Notes: generated by a model not told the origin, from the sequence alone. DNA of 64,000 nucleotides from Phyllobacterium brassicacearum (GCF_003010955.1 NZ_PGGO01000018.1:1-64000), one strand, 5' to 3'; numbered from the stretch's first letter, positions 34,277 through 43,420 are shown. Made by a program: numbers and translations.

Positions 34277-34677
34277 GCGGCACCCTTGCCGAGCACTTCC
34301 GCCTCGAAGCCGTAGGGGAATATATCCTTCATGGTCAATGTTTCGACGATGCCGTCATTGTCGCAAAGATGCAGGAGTGCGTCAGGCCCGGCAAATTCTG
34401 CCAGGCGCTGGCGGCATCCGCCGCAGGGTGTGCATTTGGCTTTCTTTTCGGCGACTACTGCGATTTCGGTAATTGTGCCGCCACCGCCCATGACGAAATG
34501 CGACAACGCCGTCGTTTCGGCACACCAGCCTTCCGGATACGAAATAACCTCGATGTTGCAGCCGGAGAAGATGCGCCCGTCGCTTGTACGAATGGCCGCT
34601 CCCACGGGAAACTGGGAATAGGGCGAATGCGTTTTCTGCATTGCCGCGAAGGCCGCATCAAACAGGTCCTTGCTCAT
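34273..34677 (-). CDS. cdd: cytidine deaminase
   Basis: A 134-residue homotetramer-type cytidine deaminase from ATG 34677 (MSKDLFDAAFAAM). Zinc ligands and the proton shuttle are in GWCAETTAL and TPCGGCRQRL; the nucleoside site includes FPVGAAI and FSGCNIE. It turns cytidine and deoxycytidine to uridines, which deoA or hydrolases can then use. The gene begins 2 bases after the permease stop in the operon. Confidence 0.95.
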   Translation of the reverse strand: MSKDLFDAAFAAMQKTHSPYSQFPVGAAIRTSDGRIFSGCNIEVISYPEGWCAETTALSHFVMGGGGTITEIAVVAEKKAKCTPCGGCRQRLAEFAGPDALLHLCDNDGIVETLTMKDIFPYGFEAEVLGKGAA

Positions 34678-34679
34678 TT

Positions 34680-35651
34680 CTATCTTTCCTTCACATAGGC
34701 AACGCCGCCTGCCTTCGGGGGAATGGCCTTGCCAATGAACCCAGCCAGGAGGACGACGGTAAGGATATAGGGCAAGGCCTGCATGAATTGCACGGGTACC
34801 TCGCCGATGAGAGGCAGCGGATGCCCCTGCATGCGTATCGCCACCGCATCGAGAAAGCCAAAGAGCAGGCAGGCGAACATTGCCTGCACCGGACGCCACT
34901 TAGCGAAGATCAGCGCCGCAAGTGCTATGTAGCCCTTGCCCGCAGTCATATCCTTGACGAAGCCTGCGCCCTGGGCTGTCGCCAGATAGGCGCCGGCCAC
35001 GCCGCACAGGACACCGCAACAGATCACCGCGCGATAACGCAGCCATGGCACCGAGACGCCGGCCGTATCCACAGCCGCAGGATTTTCGCCTACGGCGCGC
35101 AGGCGCAGGCCAAAACGCGTGCGGTAAAGCGCCCACCAGGTGAAAGGCACCATGGCAAAGGCCAGGTAAACGAGAATCGAATGGCCGGAGATCAATTCGA
35201 AATAGATCGGGCCGATGATTGGCACGTCCTTCAATGCGCTTGCGCCCGGAAGGTTGATCGGATTGAAGCGCGCCGCGTTGGGCAGCGACGGCGTCCGCCC
35301 GCCCTGGCTGAACCACGCCTGACCAAGGATGACAGTCGTACCTGCAGCGATGAAGTTGATCGCAACCCCGGAGACGATCTGGTTGCCGCGATGGGTGATC
35401 GAGGCAAACCCGTGTACGAGCCCGAGCGCTACGGATACAAGAACGGCAGCGAGCAGTGCCAGATGGGCCGAACCGAACCAGGTTGCGGCCGCACCGGCCG
35501 CGAAGGCGCCCGCCAGCATCTTGCCCTCAAGGCCGATGTCGAAGATGCCGGCGCGCTCGGAGTACAGGCCAGCCAAGCAGGCGAGCAGCAGGGGAGCAGA
35601 GAGCCGGATTGTCGAATCGAACAGCTGAAGGATCGTGGTGAACGATTCCAT
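34680..35651 (-). CDS. nucleoside ABC transporter permease (NupQ/BmpC-like)
   Basis: A 323-residue inner-membrane permease with about nine hydrophobic segments. The conserved segment SERAGIFDIGLEGKMLAGAF and the C-terminal IALAALIFAKWRP match the simple-nucleoside (guanosine/BMP) family within the branched-chain/ribose permease superfamily. It forms the pore with the second permease encoded upstream, whose stop overlaps its ATG by one base. Confidence 0.9.
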   Translation of the reverse strand: MESFTTILQLFDSTIRLSAPLLLACLAGLYSERAGIFDIGLEGKMLAGAFAAGAAATWFGSAHLALLAAVLVSVALGLVHGFASITHRGNQIVSGVAINFIAAGTTVILGQAWFSQGGRTPSLPNAARFNPINLPGASALKDVPIIGPIYFELISGHSILVYLAFAMVPFTWWALYRTRFGLRLRAVGENPAAVDTAGVSVPWLRYRAVICCGVLCGVAGAYLATAQGAGFVKDMTAGKGYIALAALIFAKWRPVQAMFACLLFGFLDAVAIRMQGHPLPLIGEVPVQFMQALPYILTVVLLAGFIGKAIPPKAGGVAYVKER

Positions 35652-36796
35652 TATTGGCCTCCTCCCGCGATGACGGCAGGCGCTGGCTCGCGTTTGGCGC
35701 GGCCAAACCGTTGGAAAATGCGCTGCAGCGAGGGCCGGAACATGTGCTCCAGCGCGCCGGCAAACAGAATGACCAGACCCTGGATGATAACGATCATGTC
35801 GCGCGAGATGTTCGGCATGTCGAATGCTATTTCGGCGCCACCCTGATAGAGCATGCCGAAAAGGATGGCGGCAAGCACGATGCCCGCTGGATGGGACCTG
35901 CCCATCAACGCGACTGCGATCCCGACGAATCCAGCGCCCGCGACGAAATCCAGCTGGACACGGTGTTGCGCGCCCATGATCGGGTTAAGCGCCATCATTC
36001 CCGCCAGCGCGCCTGAAATCATCATGGTGATGATGATAATCCGCAGTTCACTGATGCCAGCGTAGCGGGCGGCCTTGGGGCTAAACCCCATGGTGCGGAT
36101 TTCGTAACCGAGCTTGGTTCGCCAGATCAGCACCCACACCAGAAATGCCGCCAGCAACGCCAGTAGGAAACTGATGTTGAGCGGCGCCGAGCGCATATTC
36201 AGGCCCACCACATTAAGCAACCAGCCAAGGCCAGGCAGTTGCCCGCCTTCACCGAAGACGCGGGTTTCCGGCGCTTGACTGCCCATCGTTTTGAGCGGAC
36301 CGACCAGAAGATAGACCATGATGCTGGCGGCAATGAAGTTGAACATAATGGTGGTGATGACGACGTGCGATCCGCGCTTGGCCTGCAGCCAGGCCGGTAT
36401 CAGTGCCCACAGGGCACCGAAAATTGCCGACGCAATGATTGCCAGCGGAAATGCCAGCCACCAGGGCAGGACATTGCCAAGTCCAAGCCCGATGAGCGCA
36501 ACACCCAGGCCGCCGATGTAGGCCTGACCCTCGCCACCAATATTAAACAGGCCGCAATGAAAGGCGACCGCGACACATAGACCGGTGAAGATGAAATTCG
36601 TCGCATAAAAGAGCGTGTAACCGACACCATCTCCCGAACCGAACGCACCTTTCACCATCAGGATGGCTGCATCGATCGGGCTTTCACCGACGAGCAGAAC
36701 GACAAGACCGGCCACGAGAAAGGCCACGATCAGGTTGATCAGAGGCAGGAGACCATAATCGGCCCAGGCAGGCAATTTGGCAAAAGGCTGGCTCAT
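35651..36796 (-). CDS. nucleoside ABC transporter permease (NupP/BmpB-like)
   Basis: A 381-residue inner-membrane permease from ATG 36796 (MSQPFAKLPAWADYG), with about ten hydrophobic segments. CGLFNIGGEGQAYIGGLG is the family's conserved cytoplasmic loop, and PIMGAQHRVQLDFVAGAGFVGIAVALMGR the second conserved stretch. The start overlaps the stop of the isochorismatase-like gene by 4 bases. It works with the other permease and the ATPase in this operon. Confidence 0.9.
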   Translation of the reverse strand: MSQPFAKLPAWADYGLLPLINLIVAFLVAGLVVLLVGESPIDAAILMVKGAFGSGDGVGYTLFYATNFIFTGLCVAVAFHCGLFNIGGEGQAYIGGLGVALIGLGLGNVLPWWLAFPLAIIASAIFGALWALIPAWLQAKRGSHVVITTIMFNFIAASIMVYLLVGPLKTMGSQAPETRVFGEGGQLPGLGWLLNVVGLNMRSAPLNISFLLALLAAFLVWVLIWRTKLGYEIRTMGFSPKAARYAGISELRIIIITMMISGALAGMMALNPIMGAQHRVQLDFVAGAGFVGIAVALMGRSHPAGIVLAAILFGMLYQGGAEIAFDMPNISRDMIVIIQGLVILFAGALEHMFRPSLQRIFQRFGRAKREPAPAVIAGGGQ

Positions 36797-37344
36797 GGTA
36801 AGGTCTCGATAATGGCTGCAGAGGTTGAGATACGGGCATATTCGCCATCGAGAATGGAAAGCGCCAAGGCATGCACATCCTCGGCCGCCCAATGCTTGCC
36901 GCGACGATCCTTGCGATCGATGCTGGCGACGGCATCCTCCGCAACGATCACCTCAAAGCCAAGATTGGCCGCCATACGAACGGTAGCGTCGACGGAATTT
37001 TCGAGCAGAACGCCCGTGATGACGAGACTGCGCACCTGCAACTCGTCCAGAACATCCATGAGGTCTGTGCCTATGAAAGCGTTGTTGGTGCGTTTATCGA
37101 TGACAGGCTCGCCCATTTGCGGCGAGACTTCCGCCTTGAATTCGTTGCCCTCGGTGCCAGGCCTGTAGGGAGACTTGGGATCTGTGGAATCGTGCCGGAC
37201 GTGGATAACCGGCAGCCGACGCTCACGCCACGCTGCAAGCAGACTGGCGATTGCGGCCTCGGCTTCCGGTTGGCCGCGCCGCCCCCATTGCGGATCGTCG
37301 ATGGCGTTCTGCACATCGATGACAACAAGTGCCTGCGTCGTCAT
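36793..37344 (-). CDS. isochorismatase-like hydrolase inside the nucleoside operon
   Basis: A 183-residue cysteine hydrolase-fold protein. The Asp (VVIDVQNAI, Asp10) and Lys (DKRTNNAF, Lys84) of the usual catalytic triad are present, but the place of the nucleophilic Cys holds Ser (ITGVLLENSVDATVR, Ser117). Subgroups with Ser at this place exist and their chemistry is not settled. It overlaps the ATPase and permease genes by 4 bases on both sides, so its product level is tied to the transporter. An amide or ring hydrolase acting on an imported nucleoside or base is inference. Confidence 0.85.
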   Translation of the reverse strand: MTTQALVVIDVQNAIDDPQWGRRGQPEAEAAIASLLAAWRERRLPVIHVRHDSTDPKSPYRPGTEGNEFKAEVSPQMGEPVIDKRTNNAFIGTDLMDVLDELQVRSLVITGVLLENSVDATVRMAANLGFEVIVAEDAVASIDRKDRRGKHWAAEDVHALALSILDGEYARISTSAAIIETLP

Positions 37345-38873
37345 TCCGCCGCCTCCTGCTGTTCCACGCCGGCCATGAGCAATCCAAGCTCACCTTCGCT
37401 GGCATCGGAGTCGCGTTCGCCGACAATGCGACCCGCGAACATCACCAGAATGCGGTCGGACAGCGAGCGAATTTCATCAAGCTCCACCGAGACGAGGAGC
37501 ACTGCCTTGCCCGCGTCACGCATTTCGATGATGCGCCGGTGGATGAATTCGATTGCGCCCACATCGACGCCGCGGGTTGGCTGGCCAATAATCAGAACGC
37601 CGGGATCGCGCTCCATCTCGCGTGCGAGGACGATCTTCTGCTGGTTGCCGCCGGAGAAATTGGCAGTCTTCAGTCGCGGATCACCGGGGCGAATATCATA
37701 CTTCTCGATCTTCTTGCGCGCGTCGGCCTGGATTGCATCAAGGTCGAGAAACGGTCCGTTGAGATAAAGCGGATCATCGTGGTAGCCGAGGATTGAGTTT
37801 TCGTATTCTTCGAAAGCCAGAACGAGACCCATATGATGCCGGTCTTCAGGCACATGGGCGAGGCCCCTATCGCGCAACTCGCCGGGATCTGCCGCACCCG
37901 TAATATCGATGAGTTGCCCATCGAGGAGAACGCGGCCCGAAACGGCAGTGCGGATACCGGCAATCGTCTCGATGAGCTGTGATTGGCCATTTCCGGCCAC
38001 GCCGGCAATACCGACGATCTCACCGCCGCGGACGGTGAAGGAGGCATTGTCCACCATCACCACGCCGCGGCTGTCGCGCACGGTCAGATCTTCGACGGAA
38101 AGCTTGATCTCGCCCGGCTTCGCCTCGCCTTTCTGCACCCGCAGAAGCACGCGGCGGCCGACCATCAGCTCGGCCAATTCTTCAACCGTCGTTTCCTCGG
38201 TTTTACGTGTTGCAACGACGGCGCCCTGGCGCATGACGGAAACGTTGTCCGTCACCGCCATGATCTCGCGCAGCTTGTGTGTGATGAGGACGATCGTCTT
38301 GCCTTGGTCCTTCAACTGTTCAAGGATGCGGAAAAGATGGTTTGCCTCCGCCGGCGTCAGCACGCCGGTAGGCTCATCAAGCACCAGGATTTCCGCGCCG
38401 CGATAGAGCGCTTTCAGGATTTCCACACGCTGCTGCAACCCGACAGGCAGTTCCTCGATCAGCGCATCGGGATCAACATCGAGCTGGTACTCCCGCTCCA
38501 GCCGCTTCAGTTCGGCACGTGCTTTGGCAATGCCATTCTTCAGAAGCGGCGCACCCTCAACGCCGAGCATGACGTTTTCGAGCACAGTGAAGTTTTCGAC
38601 CAGCATGAAATGCTGGTGCACCATGCCGATGCCGAGCGCAATCGCGGCATTGGGATCAGGAATCTTGACAGCTGAACCGTCGATGCGGATTTCGCCATTA
38701 TCGGCTTGATAGAAGCCGTAGAGAATGGACATCAAAGTGGATTTTCCGGCTCCATTTTCACCGATAATGCCGTGTATCGTGCCCTTCTCAACCCGCAAAT
38801 GAATGTCGCGATTGGCATGAACGGCACCAAAACGCTTATCAATTCCAACAAGTTCAATCGCCGGTTCGGCCAT
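37341..38873 (-). CDS. nucleoside ABC transporter ATP-binding protein (two ABC domains, NupO-like)
   Basis: A 510-residue protein with two nucleotide-binding domains. The first has Walker A GENGAGKST, a degenerate signature (LPVGLQQRVEIL) and Walker B ILVLDEPTGVL. The second has a divergent P-loop (GVAGNGQSQ) and a good signature FSGGNQQKIVLAREM. This asymmetry is typical of the RbsA/NupO group. It powers import by the two permeases and the BMP-type binding protein at 40.5-41.5 kb. It is the first gene of the operon. Confidence 0.93.
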   Translation of the reverse strand: MAEPAIELVGIDKRFGAVHANRDIHLRVEKGTIHGIIGENGAGKSTLMSILYGFYQADNGEIRIDGSAVKIPDPNAAIALGIGMVHQHFMLVENFTVLENVMLGVEGAPLLKNGIAKARAELKRLEREYQLDVDPDALIEELPVGLQQRVEILKALYRGAEILVLDEPTGVLTPAEANHLFRILEQLKDQGKTIVLITHKLREIMAVTDNVSVMRQGAVVATRKTEETTVEELAELMVGRRVLLRVQKGEAKPGEIKLSVEDLTVRDSRGVVMVDNASFTVRGGEIVGIAGVAGNGQSQLIETIAGIRTAVSGRVLLDGQLIDITGAADPGELRDRGLAHVPEDRHHMGLVLAFEEYENSILGYHDDPLYLNGPFLDLDAIQADARKKIEKYDIRPGDPRLKTANFSGGNQQKIVLAREMERDPGVLIIGQPTRGVDVGAIEFIHRRIIEMRDAGKAVLLVSVELDEIRSLSDRILVMFAGRIVGERDSDASEGELGLLMAGVEQQEAAE

Positions 38874-39046
38874 GTCCCCATCCGCTGTTGTTCAGCTTTT
38901 GTCGTCTTTTCGAAATTTGACCCTAACACGGGATTTTTTTCTTTCCAGTCAAGAAACGCAAGATTCAACAGCCATCAAAGGCTCGCAAACTTGAATGGGG
39001 ATCGATCCCGGACTAGGAAGAAGGCTGAACGTAGAGGAGACGAGCA

Positions 39047-39259
39047 ATGACAGCCGATAATACGGACCGTTTGACCCGCCTCGAAATTCTGGTGACCGAG
39101 CAGGAAAAGACCATCGAGGAGCTCTCCGGTCAGGTCGCCGAGCAGTGGAAGGTCATCGAAGCGATGCGCCGCAAGCTGGACGCGCTGACTGACCGCTTTC
39201 TCGTCCTTGAAGAACAGGCGACACCCGATATCCCCGTAACCAAACCACCGCACTATTAA
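39047..39259 (+). CDS. slyX: SlyX family protein
   Basis: A 70-residue coiled-coil protein: RLTRLEILVTEQEKTIEEL, then LSGQVAEQWKVIEAMRRKL, and a C-terminal PHY end (TKPPHY) that is the family hallmark. AGAGGAGACGAG lies just upstream. SlyX is found near slyD in enterobacteria, but its function is unknown. It is followed within one base by a GNAT gene, so they should be cotranscribed. Confidence 0.9.
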   Translation: MTADNTDRLTRLEILVTEQEKTIEELSGQVAEQWKVIEAMRRKLDALTDRFLVLEEQATPDIPVTKPPHY

Positions 39260-39260
39260 G

Positions 39261-39734
39261 ATGATGATCAGGGTTGAACCGCTGGAAAAACACCCAGAGC
39301 TTGTGCCGCTCTGCGCGCGCTGGAATTTCCAGGAATGGGGCCAGTCTGCCGGGCGTACCAGGGAACAGACAATCGAAGCATTTCTCGGATTTATCGATCC
39401 ATCAAGCCGGCAGAAAGCTTTTGTCGGCTTCACGTCCGGATTGCCTGTGGGGCTGGTCCTGCTGATCGATAATGACCTCGAAACCCACATGCATTTGAAA
39501 CCATGGCTGGCCAGTCTCTATGTGATCCCCGAAATGCGGGGCAACGGGTTAGGTAAAGCCTTGGTCCAGGCGGCCGAAAACGCGGCCCGCAATCAGGGCC
39601 GCTCGGACCTTTATCTCTACACGAGTGAGGCCGATTATTATCAGCGGCTCGGCTGGCAGAAGTTTGAAGCCCTTGCCGGTGACAATGCCGGTTTTGTTGT
39701 CATGGCGAGACGGTTGGTCAAGCTCGCGTCTTGA
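39261..39734 (+). CDS. GNAT N-acetyltransferase
   Basis: A 157-residue acetyltransferase. The acetyl-CoA motif is VIPEMRGNGLGKALVQAAE, followed by LYLYTSEADYYQRLGWQKFE. Two adjacent ATGs (39261, 39264) could be the start. Substrate unknown. It follows slyX and converges on the LysE gene, whose end it overlaps by 17 bases. Confidence 0.88.
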   Translation: MMIRVEPLEKHPELVPLCARWNFQEWGQSAGRTREQTIEAFLGFIDPSSRQKAFVGFTSGLPVGLVLLIDNDLETHMHLKPWLASLYVIPEMRGNGLGKALVQAAENAARNQGRSDLYLYTSEADYYQRLGWQKFEALAGDNAGFVVMARRLVKLAS

Positions 39735-40359
39735 ACGCTTCGACCATCAGCTTCAACCCCAGCGCACCCATGACTGCCCCTGCACCGCGATCGATCCAAA
39801 GCTTCAGGCGGCCATAGATCAGCCGGGCGCGTGAACCCGAGAATGCGAAGGCAACAACGGCATACCAGCCAGCCTCCACACAGAACAGCATAGGCGGCAG
39901 AGCAAGGAGGAGCCACAGCGGCGGCGATGGCGGCATCAAAGCAGCGAAAATGCTGGCATAGACGATCGATGTCTTCGGATTGCTGAGCTGCGTGATCAAG
40001 CCAAGCAGAAAGGCGCGGGAAACGCTGATCCCGCTCGCCGTTTCGATGCTACCGGACAATGCCAGAGGTTCAGATGCACCACGCCATATGCGGATGGCGA
40101 TGTAGACGAGATAGGCACCGCCAAGCAGTTTCAACAGCAGATACAGCCATTCGAACTGCATCAACAGTGCCGTCAGGCCCAACACCGCCAGCGCGGCGAA
40201 CAATGCGCCGCCAACGCCCATGCCCAGAGCGGAAGCAAGACCATGGGTCCGCGACGACGCGACCGCAATGCGGGAAACGAGAACAAAGCTTGGACCAGGA
40301 CTGATCGCACCGATCGAGATGGCGGCCAGGATACTGAGAAGAACGGCGAAGGCAGTCAT
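39718..40359 (-). CDS. LysE/RhtB-family amino acid exporter
   Basis: A 213-residue membrane protein with about six hydrophobic segments. SIGAISPGPSFVLVSRIAVASSR is the LysE/Rht signature, and LGGAYLVYIAIRIWRG the second conserved segment. Members export lysine, threonine, homoserine or other small amines; the substrate is not predictable. It overlaps the convergent GNAT gene by 17 bases and separates the BMP-type binding protein gene from its transporter operon. Confidence 0.9.
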   Translation of the reverse strand: MTAFAVLLSILAAISIGAISPGPSFVLVSRIAVASSRTHGLASALGMGVGGALFAALAVLGLTALLMQFEWLYLLLKLLGGAYLVYIAIRIWRGASEPLALSGSIETASGISVSRAFLLGLITQLSNPKTSIVYASIFAALMPPSPPLWLLLALPPMLFCVEAGWYAVVAFAFSGSRARLIYGRLKLWIDRGAGAVMGALGLKLMVEAFKTRA

Positions 40360-40407
40360 GGGTTATTCTCCTTGAGCTGGCTCGATGTTACTGCAGTCCG
40401 AAAGACA

Positions 40408-40436
40408 AAGCCGCCGGATGAATCAACCGGCGGCTT
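40408..40436 (-). terminator. rho-independent terminator after the BMP protein gene
   Basis: AAGCCGCCGG/CCGGCGGCTT (40408-40417 and 40427-40436), a perfect 10-base stem with a 9-base loop. On the minus strand it is followed by a T-rich run (TTTGTCTTTC), 22 bases beyond the stop of the BMP gene. Confidence 0.8.
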
Positions 40437-40458
40437 GTGAGCATCGAAAAATCAATGC

Positions 40459-41454
40459 TTATTTGTATGGGCAGGCATTGTCCGTATTGTAGTTATGGAC
40501 CTTGATCTTGCCGGAAATGATATCGGCCTTGGCAGACTCCACGGCTTTCTTGACATCATCCGTCAGCAGCTTGGCGTTGTTGTCGTCAGCGGCGTAATCA
40601 ACGCCGGCTTCCTTGACGCCAAGAACGTTGACCCCTGCGGTGAACTTACCGTCGGCGGCGTCCTTGAAGGCATTATAGGTTGCGACGTCAACGCGCTTGA
40701 GCATCGATGTCAAAACCTTGCCCGGATGCAGGCCGTTCTGGTTGGAATCAACGCCGATGGCGAGCTTGTCGGCGTCGGCAGCGGCCTGCAGCACGCCAAT
40801 GCCCGTTCCGCCCGCGGCCGCGAAGATGACATCCGAACCCTGGTCCATCTGCGACTTGGCAATTTCGCCACCCTTCGCCGGATCGTTCCAGGCAGCCGGA
40901 GTATCGCCGGTCATGTTCTGGATTACCTTGGCTTCCGGATTGGTGGCCTTGACGCCGCCGACATAGCCGCATGCAAAATTGCGGATGAGCGGGACATCCA
41001 TACCGCCGATGAAGCTGACCGTACCGGTTTTCGACGATTTGGCGGCAATCACGCCAACGAGGTAGGAGCCTTCATTGTCATTGAAGACCACCGAGCGCAC
41101 ATTGGGCTTTTCCACGACCGCATCGATGATGACGAATTTGGTGTCCGGAAACTCTGCCGCGACTTTTTCGATTGCCGCGGCGGCGGAGAAGCCGGCGATC
41201 ACGATTGGCGAATTGCCATCCGATGCGAACTTGCGCAATGCCTGCTCGCGCTGGGCCTCATTCTGGATTTCGAATTCGCGATATTTGACGCCCGAGTCAG
41301 CCGTATATTTCTCGGCGCCATTGAACGCGGCTTCATTGAAGGATTTGTCGAATTTTCCGCCAAGATCGTAAATGACGGCTGGCTTGTCATCCGCAGCAAA
41401 GGCCGAGACGGACAATGCAGTGGCAGCCAGGAGACCAAGAACAATACGCTTCAT
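40459..41454 (-). CDS. bmpA: BMP-family nucleoside-binding protein of an ABC transporter
   Basis: A 331-residue periplasmic protein from ATG 41454 with an N-terminal signal peptide ending SAFA/ADDKP (signal peptidase I type, not a lipoprotein). KPAVIYDLGGKFDKSFNEAAF is the BMP signature; FIGGMDVPLIRNFACGYVGG and IGVDSNQNG follow. It should capture nucleosides for the ATPase and permeases at 34.7-38.9 kb. Uncommonly, the gene is separated from them by LysE, GNAT and slyX. A hairpin terminator follows it, so it is a single-gene transcript, as expected for a highly expressed binding protein. Confidence 0.93.
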   Translation of the reverse strand: MKRIVLGLLAATALSVSAFAADDKPAVIYDLGGKFDKSFNEAAFNGAEKYTADSGVKYREFEIQNEAQREQALRKFASDGNSPIVIAGFSAAAAIEKVAAEFPDTKFVIIDAVVEKPNVRSVVFNDNEGSYLVGVIAAKSSKTGTVSFIGGMDVPLIRNFACGYVGGVKATNPEAKVIQNMTGDTPAAWNDPAKGGEIAKSQMDQGSDVIFAAAGGTGIGVLQAAADADKLAIGVDSNQNGLHPGKVLTSMLKRVDVATYNAFKDAADGKFTAGVNVLGVKEAGVDYAADDNNAKLLTDDVKKAVESAKADIISGKIKVHNYNTDNACPYK

Positions 41455-41513
41455 TTGATACCAACCCTCTGGATTTTGTTGAGCAGGATCAACTTGCCGT
41501 TGATTCCTGAAAC

Positions 41514-41526
41514 CGTTGCGGCAACG
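41514..41526. promoter_or_regulatory. palindrome upstream of bmpA
   Basis: CGTTGC-G-GCAACG is a perfect palindrome about 60 bases before the bmpA start. The block TGCGGCAACG recurs at 41612-41621, 95 bases further upstream, hinting at a two-site operator. Confidence 0.4.
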
Positions 41527-41666
41527 TCCGATGGTGGCCGCCCCGAAACCAATCTTGCACGCCGGAAAGCAAAATTCACGCGAAAATTTTGCCTGATGGT
41601 CAAATATCGCGTGCGGCAACGCCCGCCACCCACTCCGGAGATGCAAAATCCAGTCAAATCAGGCCG

Positions 41667-42341
41667 TTATGTAATTTGGAGCGTCGCTCCTGCCTGTGGT
41701 ATCGGACATGAAACACCGGTGCCCCGCAGTCCACAGTAACCGGCCGGATTCTTGGCCAGGTACTGCTGATGATAGTCCTCGGCATAATAGAATTCCGGTA
41801 CCTCCAGAATTTCCGTGGTGATCTTGCCACGTCCCGCAGCGGTCAGTGCCTGCTGGTAGGCCACACGGCTTGCCTCCGCGGCAGCCCCCTGCTCCGGCGT
41901 GAACGTATAGATACCGGAACGGTAGGTCGTGCCAATATCGTTGCCTTGGCGCATGCCTTGCGTTGGATCATGCTCTTCCCAGAACAGCGTCAACAACTCC
42001 TCATAGCTGATTATCGCTGGGTCAAAAACCACGAGCACCACTTCATTGTGTCCAGTCAGGCCGGTACAGGTTTCCTGGTAGGTCGGATTCGGTGTGATGC
42101 CTCCGGTATAGCCTGCGGCGGTGACATAGACGCCGGGAACCTCCCAGAGCAGGCGTTCTACACCCCAGAAGCAACCCATGCCGAACATGGCGGCCTCGAG
42201 ATTGTCTGGCCAAGGGCCTTTCAGAGGCCGGCCGTTGACGAAGTGCAACTCGGCGGTAGGAATTGGAGCGACACGCCCCGGAAGAGCTTCCGCTGCATTG
42301 GGCATTTTGGTTTTCTTGTTGAACATGTCGATGATGAACAT
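41667..42341 (-). CDS. msrA: peptide methionine (S)-S-oxide reductase
   Basis: A 224-residue MsrA from ATG 42341, with TGGAGGT just upstream. The catalytic GCFWG motif is in [32 protein letters not shown] and the [11 protein letters not shown] segment are conserved. A resolving Cys lies near the C-terminal [10 protein letters not shown]. It repairs methionine sulfoxide in proteins with thioredoxin as reductant. Confidence 0.96.
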   Translation of the reverse strand: MFIIDMFNKKTKMPNAAEALPGRVAPIPTAELHFVNGRPLKGPWPDNLEAAMFGMGCFWGVERLLWEVPGVYVTAAGYTGGITPNPTYQETCTGLTGHNEVVLVVFDPAIISYEELLTLFWEEHDPTQGMRQGNDIGTTYRSGIYTFTPEQGAAAEASRVAYQQALTAAGRGKITTEILEVPEFYYAEDYHQQYLAKNPAGYCGLRGTGVSCPIPQAGATLQIT

Positions 42342-42378
42342 CGGGATACCTCCAGGAAAGGCGCGGTCCCAAGGCAAC

Positions 42379-42702
42379 TCAGCGCGCTGCGAAGCGCCCT
42401 ACCCTGTTTTGGCGCCTGTAACCCATGGCGTAAAGCAGAAAGGCGAGCAGGGCGAAAACGATGAAGGTTGGTGTCTCGAGCACCCAGAGCATAATCGGGT
42501 CCCATAGGATGGGGTAAATATGGGTTCTGATGCTGGCTTCGGCAAGGGCGAGCGACGACGCCGAGATGGACTGCCAACTGTCCCGCAACGAGGTCATGAT
42601 CAAATGCGACGCGCCGACCGAACGGGCGGCGTCAAGAACGGCGGCAATGATCGCCAGACTGAGGGCAATGTAGGCAAGGAGCCTGAAAAGCGATCGGATC
42701 AC
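42379..42702 (-). CDS. conserved small membrane protein, function unknown
   Basis: A 107-residue protein with a GTG start at 42702 ([15 protein letters not shown]), with TTGGAGA upstream. There are two hydrophobic helices: [20 protein letters not shown] near the N terminus and [21 protein letters not shown] near the C terminus, with a short periplasmic stretch ([26 protein letters not shown]) between. The end is basic ([12 protein letters not shown]). I recognise the layout as a Rhizobiales conserved membrane protein but not its function. It lies 37 bases upstream of msrA on the same strand. Confidence 0.65.
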   Translation of the reverse strand: MIRSLFRLLAYIALSLAIIAAVLDAARSVGASHLIMTSLRDSWQSISASSLALAEASIRTHIYPILWDPIMLWVLETPTFIVFALLAFLLYAMGYRRQNRVGRFAAR

Positions 42703-43055
42703 GTCTGTCTCCAACAAATAACTGCACGAACGGCATTCTAGTGCCTGACAGCAGCCGAATGAATTCAATTCTGCCGGTATTTTGATGGCACGAGGTGGAT
42801 TATACGAGAAAATTCCCAACAAATTCAGCCAGGAACTGGCGAAATTACGGCAAAGCACAATTATGTTGAAATAGGAGTTGAACAAGCGACTGTTCTGACT
42901 ATAGTGCGCGCCGCACGGGGTCGCTGTCGGCTAACCATCGGCAAGCGTTGCGTGCCCATCCAAGATTGAGTGACCGATGGTTGACGGTGCTCTCGAAGCC
43001 GGAGCTTTCCGGCTGAGAAAATTTGACCCATCCGGCCAAATGCCGGATGTGAGAC
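42703..43055. other. intergenic region with two hairpins before tRNA-Ser
   Basis: 353 bases without a gene. Two inverted repeats precede the tRNA: AGCCGG/CCGGCT (42997-43002 and 43009-43014) and CATCCGGC/GCCGGATG (43029-43036 and 43042-43049), the latter ending 6 bases before the tRNA. The upstream part shows no clear signal. Confidence 0.5.
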
Positions 43056-43146
43056 GGAGAGGTGGCCGAGTGGTTGAAGGCGCACGCCTGGAAAGTGTGT
43101 TTACGTCAAAAGCGTAACGCGGGTTCGAATCCCGCTCTCTCCGCCA
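43056..43146 (+). tRNA. tRNA-Ser, anticodon GGA
   Basis: The 91-base gene has the acceptor stem GGAGAGG pairing with the 3' TCTCTCC, an anticodon stem CACGC/GTGTG around the loop CTGGAAA (anticodon GGA, reading UCC and UCU), the long variable arm of type II tRNAs and the T arm GCGGGTTCGAATCCCGC. The CCA end is encoded. Everything to the right up to about 48.5 kb looks mobile, so the tRNA may mark an integration site. Confidence 0.95.
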
Positions 43147-43194
43147 GCATACGTTAGTACAGCGTTGATTTTCCGATGTTTTTAGAACCAAGTG

Positions 43195-43227
43195 AAAATC
43201 ATCCTGCACCTTTTCCTGCACCTTGGC
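43195..43227 (+). repeat. short tandem repeat after the tRNA
   Basis: CCTGCACCTT occurs twice in a row (CCTGCACCTTTTCCTGCACC) about 60 bases downstream of tRNA-Ser. It may be residue of an integrase or attachment segment; no integrase gene is visible. Confidence 0.35.
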
Positions 43228-43420
43228 GGCGCACTGCCAGCTAATTTTCGCTGTCAATCGCTGCCTTTCGTTCTATCCCGATCACCCTTTCCACGCGATT
43301 TTTACCGGCGGTGGCGCTCTCCGGCGGCGCGCTCCATTCTCCACTGTACGATGACCTCGACCAGCCCGCGAAGAGACGGCGGTCTCAGTTCGGTGTCGGT
43401 CCGTCGTCGCTGTGTGGCGA

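Noticed and set aside
42931..43257. Minus-strand frame crossing the tRNA-Ser, with an ERDSNPRY segment
   Set aside because: That string is the well-known false translation of serine tRNA genes; the tRNA structure explains the DNA.
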